NCBI GenBank assembly: GCA_958448395.1
Contig: CAUDDP010000098.1
Span: 1-6,272 of the forward strand
From: an uncultured Oscillospiraceae bacterium
Lineage (GTDB): Bacteria > Bacillota > Clostridia > Oscillospirales > Ruminococcaceae
DNA length: 6,272 nucleotides
Reading direction: 5' to 3'
The stretch's first letter is position 1, and every line of letters starts with the position of its first letter. Positions 4,545 to 6,272 of this stretch are shown here, piece after piece. A program made the position numbers and the translations under genes. The notes below the pieces were generated by a model. It worked only from the letters and a program-made list of their open reading frames with translations, did no database searches and was not told where the DNA came from.

Positions 4545-4859
4545 ATGTCCGAATCTTATCCATCCGATCTCCTTGCATCAGATGATACCGCCTTGCAGGA
4601 CATTGCAGAATTGTTTAAGGTGTTTGGCGATCTGACAAGAGTGCGTATTTTATTTGCCCTGTTTCAGCAGGAGACTTGTGTACAGGAAATTGCCAATCAG
4701 CTCGGTATGACACAGTCTGCCATTTCGCACCAGCTGCGGATTTTGAAGCAGGCTCGTCTGGTCAGCAGCCGCCGAGAGGGAAAGTCTATTTTTTATGCAT
4801 TGGCAGATGACCATATTGATACCATTTTTCGGCAGGCACTGGAACATATTGCAGAATAG
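4545..4859 (+). CDS. ArsR/SmtB-family metal-sensing repressor with alpha-5 zinc site
   Basis: The 104-residue protein is a winged-helix dimeric repressor of the ArsR/SmtB family. KVFGDLTRVRILFAL (25-39) is the family's opening signature, and CVQEIANQLGMTQSAISHQLRILKQARLV (45-73) is the DNA-reading helix-turn-helix, followed by the wing RREGKSIFYAL. The C-terminal helix holds Asp88, His90, His101 and Glu104 with the exact D-x-H-x10-H-x2-E spacing of the alpha-5 site in SmtB and CzrA, which bind Zn(II) or Co(II). The alpha-3 cysteine site of arsenic or cadmium sensors is missing, since Cys45 is the only cysteine. Derepression by zinc is therefore the best prediction. I chose ATG 4545 because GGAGGTG lies five bases upstream; the ATG at 4506 would put that site inside the gene. 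Such genes usually adjoin a metal transporter, and none is visible here. Confidence 0.9.
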   Translation: MSESYPSDLLASDDTALQDIAELFKVFGDLTRVRILFALFQQETCVQEIANQLGMTQSAISHQLRILKQARLVSSRREGKSIFYALADDHIDTIFRQALEHIAE

Positions 4860-4911
4860 TCCGGATTCCCTAAGACTGTGTTTGTACAATTCGCTGTAAA
4901 AAAGTTTTTGC

Positions 4912-4923
4912 TTTCCATGGAAA
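4912..4923. promoter_or_regulatory. 12-base perfect palindrome upstream of the ferredoxin promoter
   Basis: TTTCCATGGAAA is a perfect palindrome ending five bases before the ferredoxin -35 box. Its position suits an operator or activator site, but I match it to no known regulator. Confidence 0.3.
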
Positions 4924-4928
4924 ACCAC

Positions 4929-4957
4929 TTGCATTTCAAAGGGGAATCTGTTATAAT
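4929..4957 (+). promoter_or_regulatory. Promoter of the ferredoxin gene
   Basis: TTGCAT at 4929-4934 and TATAAT at 4952-4957 are 17 bases apart. The -10 box is perfect and the -35 box keeps only TTG. The start would be near 4964, giving a leader of about 48 bases. Confidence 0.72.
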
Positions 4958-5011
4958 GAAAACTGTACAGGGAAGCCCTGTGAAAATTTGGTTTCCGGAG
5001 GTGAAACAATC

Positions 5012-5182
5012 ATGGCATATAAAATTACAGATGCATGTCTCTCTTGTGGTTCTTGTGCAGATGCATGCCCAGTTGATGCGATCAAGGAAGGCGACAGCAC
5101 TTACGTAATTGATGCAGATACCTGCATCTCCTGCGGTTCTTGTGCAGATACCTGCCCGGTTCAGGCAATTGTAGAGGACTAA
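5012..5182 (+). CDS. 2[4Fe-4S] clostridial-type ferredoxin
   Basis: The 56-residue protein is the classical small bacterial ferredoxin, a cytoplasmic low-potential electron carrier for anaerobic oxidoreductases such as pyruvate:ferredoxin oxidoreductase and hydrogenases. It has two CxxCxxCxxxCP motifs: Cys9, 12, 15, 19 and Cys38, 41, 44, 48. The first three cysteines of each with the distant fourth of the other bind one [4Fe-4S] cluster, in the usual crossed arrangement. The two halves are near repeats (CLSCGSCADACPVDAI and CISCGSCADTCPVQAI), reflecting the old gene duplication of the family. Length is normal and nothing is missing. GGAGGTG at 4997-5003 precedes the ATG by eight bases. The gene has its own promoter and terminator, so it is a single-gene unit, and its redox partners cannot be told from the context. 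Confidence 0.97.
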   Translation: MAYKITDACLSCGSCADACPVDAIKEGDSTYVIDADTCISCGSCADTCPVQAIVED

Positions 5183-5191
5183 TGATTTGCG

Positions 5192-5237
5192 AAAGCCGCC
5201 TTGCTGGTCTAATGGTGCAAGTGCGGCTTTTGCTTTT
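5192..5237 (+). terminator. Intrinsic terminator of the ferredoxin gene
   Basis: AAAGCCGC at 5192-5199 pairs with GCGGCTTT at 5223-5230, and CTTGC at 5200-5204 continues the stem with GCAAG at 5217-5221, with one unpaired T at 5222. The sequence TTTTGCTTTT follows, ending near 5237. It begins ten bases after the stop codon. Confidence 0.85.
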
Positions 5238-5342
5238 ATGATATAGGATTGCAATTTTGCGGTTAATATACATCTTAGATAGACCTGTTCCATCATTGTT
5301 AAAATGTTGTCTGAAAGGGACTATTGCAGAAAGGATTCCATT

Positions 5343-6002
5343 ATGAAGTATAATCGTTTTTTATTATGCAGTACACTGGCGGCAGCACTGCTGTTCAGCA
5401 GCGGTTGTGCGGATAAAGAAGAGAGCAGTGATATACAGACGGCTGTGACAACCATTACTACCACCATTTTGCCGGGAGAAATCGGAACGGAGCAGACAGT
5501 GGACGGTGCGACTGTAACGCTAAACGGCGTTTACAGTTCCTCGTTTGAGAATGTTCGAAACGGCTACCCGTCGGATATTATTTTCTTCTCGTTTACGGTA
5601 ACAAATAATACAGATGCACCGATTGCGGCGAATTTCTCACAGACCTGTGAGATGGAGATTGATGGGAAGCCGTCAGAGGCATTTTCTGCAAAGGCAATTG
5701 CCAGCGTTTATAAACAGTTCGGTAGTGATGCAGAAATGTTTGTGGATGAAATCCCAGCAGGAAAGACAGTGACTGGTTATATTGGTGCAGAGATGTACCG
5801 TGGTTATAAGGAGGCAACCTTGCTGTATACACCGTTGGCAGGCGGAACGAGCGATAACAAAGATCGTTCTAAGCTGATCAGCTATACCTTCCAACCGGAG
5901 GACTTAGAATACATTGGAGATCCGGTTGTAGCAGATGCTGCTGTTACCACTGCACCCGATGAGAAAGTAGCGGCAGAAACCACGGTTTCTGCGGAAGAAT
6001 GA
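5343..6002 (+). CDS. Lipoprotein with a DUF4352-like beta-sandwich domain
   Basis: The 219-residue product carries a lipoprotein signal: basic start MKYNR, a hydrophobic stretch, and the lipobox FSSGC with Cys22 as the lipid-attached residue. It would be anchored to the outer face of the membrane. A Thr-rich linker (about 33-41) leads to a folded region at about 45-185. There GEIGTEQTVDGATVTLNGVY and IIFFSFTVTNNTDAPI resemble the DUF4352/DUF5067 immunoglobulin-like domain, in which a polar face variable between proteins follows the VTNNTD strand turn. EIPAGKTVTGYI is the matching late strand. The tail (about 196-219) is rich in Ala, Thr, Val and Glu. The family has no defined function, so I name none. 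The start at 5343 is set by GAAAGGA seven bases upstream; an earlier in-frame start lies before that site. No clear promoter was found; a 105-base gap separates it from the ferredoxin terminator. Confidence 0.82.
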   Translation: MKYNRFLLCSTLAAALLFSSGCADKEESSDIQTAVTTITTTILPGEIGTEQTVDGATVTLNGVYSSSFENVRNGYPSDIIFFSFTVTNNTDAPIAANFSQTCEMEIDGKPSEAFSAKAIASVYKQFGSDAEMFVDEIPAGKTVTGYIGAEMYRGYKEATLLYTPLAGGTSDNKDRSKLISYTFQPEDLEYIGDPVVADAAVTTAPDEKVAAETTVSAEE

Positions 6003-6026
6003 GAGAAGATTTGATACAGATATAAC

Positions 6027-6081
6027 GTGAGTTCGATGAGAGCGTTTTATCTGCCGAATGGCAACTGCGGTCAAGCTGGCT
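6027..6081. repeat. Dispersed repeat R1, copy 2
   Basis: This copy matches 54 of 55 bases of the copy at 2253-2307, in the same orientation. It begins 24 bases after the lipoprotein stop codon. It continues into a small hairpin, CAAGCTG at 6072-6078 against CAGCTTG at 6082-6088, which resembles the one at 2419-2436 and differs from the GC hairpin at copy 1. Confidence 0.9.
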
Positions 6082-6096
6082 CAGCTTGGCGAGGGG

Positions 6097-6121
6097 CGCA
6101 GGGGACAAGCTGTCCCCTGCG
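6097..6121. repeat. Perfect 11-bp hairpin next to R1 copy 2
   Basis: CGCAGGGGACA at 6097-6107 pairs without mismatch with TGTCCCCTGCG at 6111-6121 around the loop AGC. No T-run follows on either strand, so it is not a normal terminator, though it could form the 3' end of the lipoprotein transcript after trimming. It occupies the same relative place as the hairpin at 2311-2327 but has an unrelated sequence. Confidence 0.8.
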
Positions 6122-6166
6122 AAACGCTGCAATTAGAGTTTTGGTAACGAAATGAGGAACAAGATA

Positions 6167-6264
6167 CCGCTGTCCGCCCTCTGAAAAAAACAAAACGATA
6201 CAGGATACAGAAATTTGGAGTGATTTGGCTGCAAATTTGGATACAGCAATAGGGCGGACAGCGG
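6167..6264. repeat. 14-bp inverted-repeat pair bracketing 70 bases
   Basis: CCGCTGTCCGCCCT at 6167-6180 is the exact reverse complement of AGGGCGGACAGCGG at 6251-6264. The 70 bases between carry short direct repeats: GATACAG at 6197-6203, 6204-6210 and 6240-6246, and AAATTTGG at 6211-6218 and 6233-6240. The layout suits a 98-base miniature element with terminal inverted repeats, or a large stem-loop. I see no target-site duplication at the borders, and no coding frame. Confidence 0.6.
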
Positions 6265-6272
6265 ACACAGGC

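Noticed and set aside
5192..5237. A tRNA-like look to GCCGCCTTGCTGGTCTAATGGTGCAAG
   Set aside because: No cloverleaf with a T-arm GTTCGA can be drawn; the segment is fully explained as the ferredoxin terminator.
6071..6268. Minus-strand frame of 65 codons at the right edge
   Set aside because: It spans the R1 hairpin and both arms of the 14-bp inverted repeat, has no ribosome binding site within view and no family resemblance.
1..6272. CRISPR array or direct-repeat array with regular spacers
   Set aside because: R1 and R2 copies are irregularly spaced, few, and partly truncated; no repeats of 25-40 bases with spacers of equal length are present.

Overview
This window looks like chromosomal DNA from a low-to-mid GC Gram-positive anaerobe, most likely a Ruminococcus-like member of the Clostridia. 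The clues are strong AGGAGG-type ribosome binding sites, TTGxxx-N17-TATAAT promoters, an IreB phosphoprotein, a PdaA-type muramic acid deacetylase, a DUF1540 cysteine-rich protein and a clostridial 2[4Fe-4S] ferredoxin. The organism assignment is inference from gene content, not from a marker gene.

Layout, left to right. (1) Positions 1-354: the remainder of a HAD-type phosphatase gene that stops before its last catalytic motif, so probably a 3'-truncated pseudogene. (2) 426-605: a small DUF1540 protein, followed by two hairpins and a doubtful 41-codon reading frame. (3) 868-1113: ireB with its own promoter, and an intrinsic terminator at 1251-1286. (4) 1390-2133: an exported polysaccharide deacetylase resembling PdaA, closed by a terminator that could work in both directions. 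(5) 2134-2567: a gene-free stretch of dispersed repeats and hairpins. (6) Minus strand, 4237 to 2568: a two-gene operon of a CPBP-like membrane protein with degenerate catalytic motifs, then tadA (tRNA adenosine deaminase). (7) 4238-4544: a divergent intergenic region with a second repeat family and a near-consensus promoter. (8) 4545-4859: an ArsR/SmtB repressor with a complete alpha-5 zinc site. (9) 5012-5182: a ferredoxin with its own promoter and terminator. (10) 5343-6002: a lipoprotein. (11) 6003-6272: another copy of the first repeat, a perfect 11-bp hairpin and a 14-bp inverted-repeat pair.

The genes do not form one pathway. They are mostly single-gene transcription units for housekeeping (tadA, ferredoxin), envelope and signalling (PdaA-like enzyme, IreB, lipoprotein) and metal-linked regulation (ArsR). 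I see no CRISPR array, no phage or transposase gene, no tRNA or rRNA and no clear defence system. The points most worth a second look are the composite dispersed repeats with exchangeable hairpins, the catalytically degenerate CPBP protein beside tadA, and a zinc-type ArsR repressor with no metal transporter in view.
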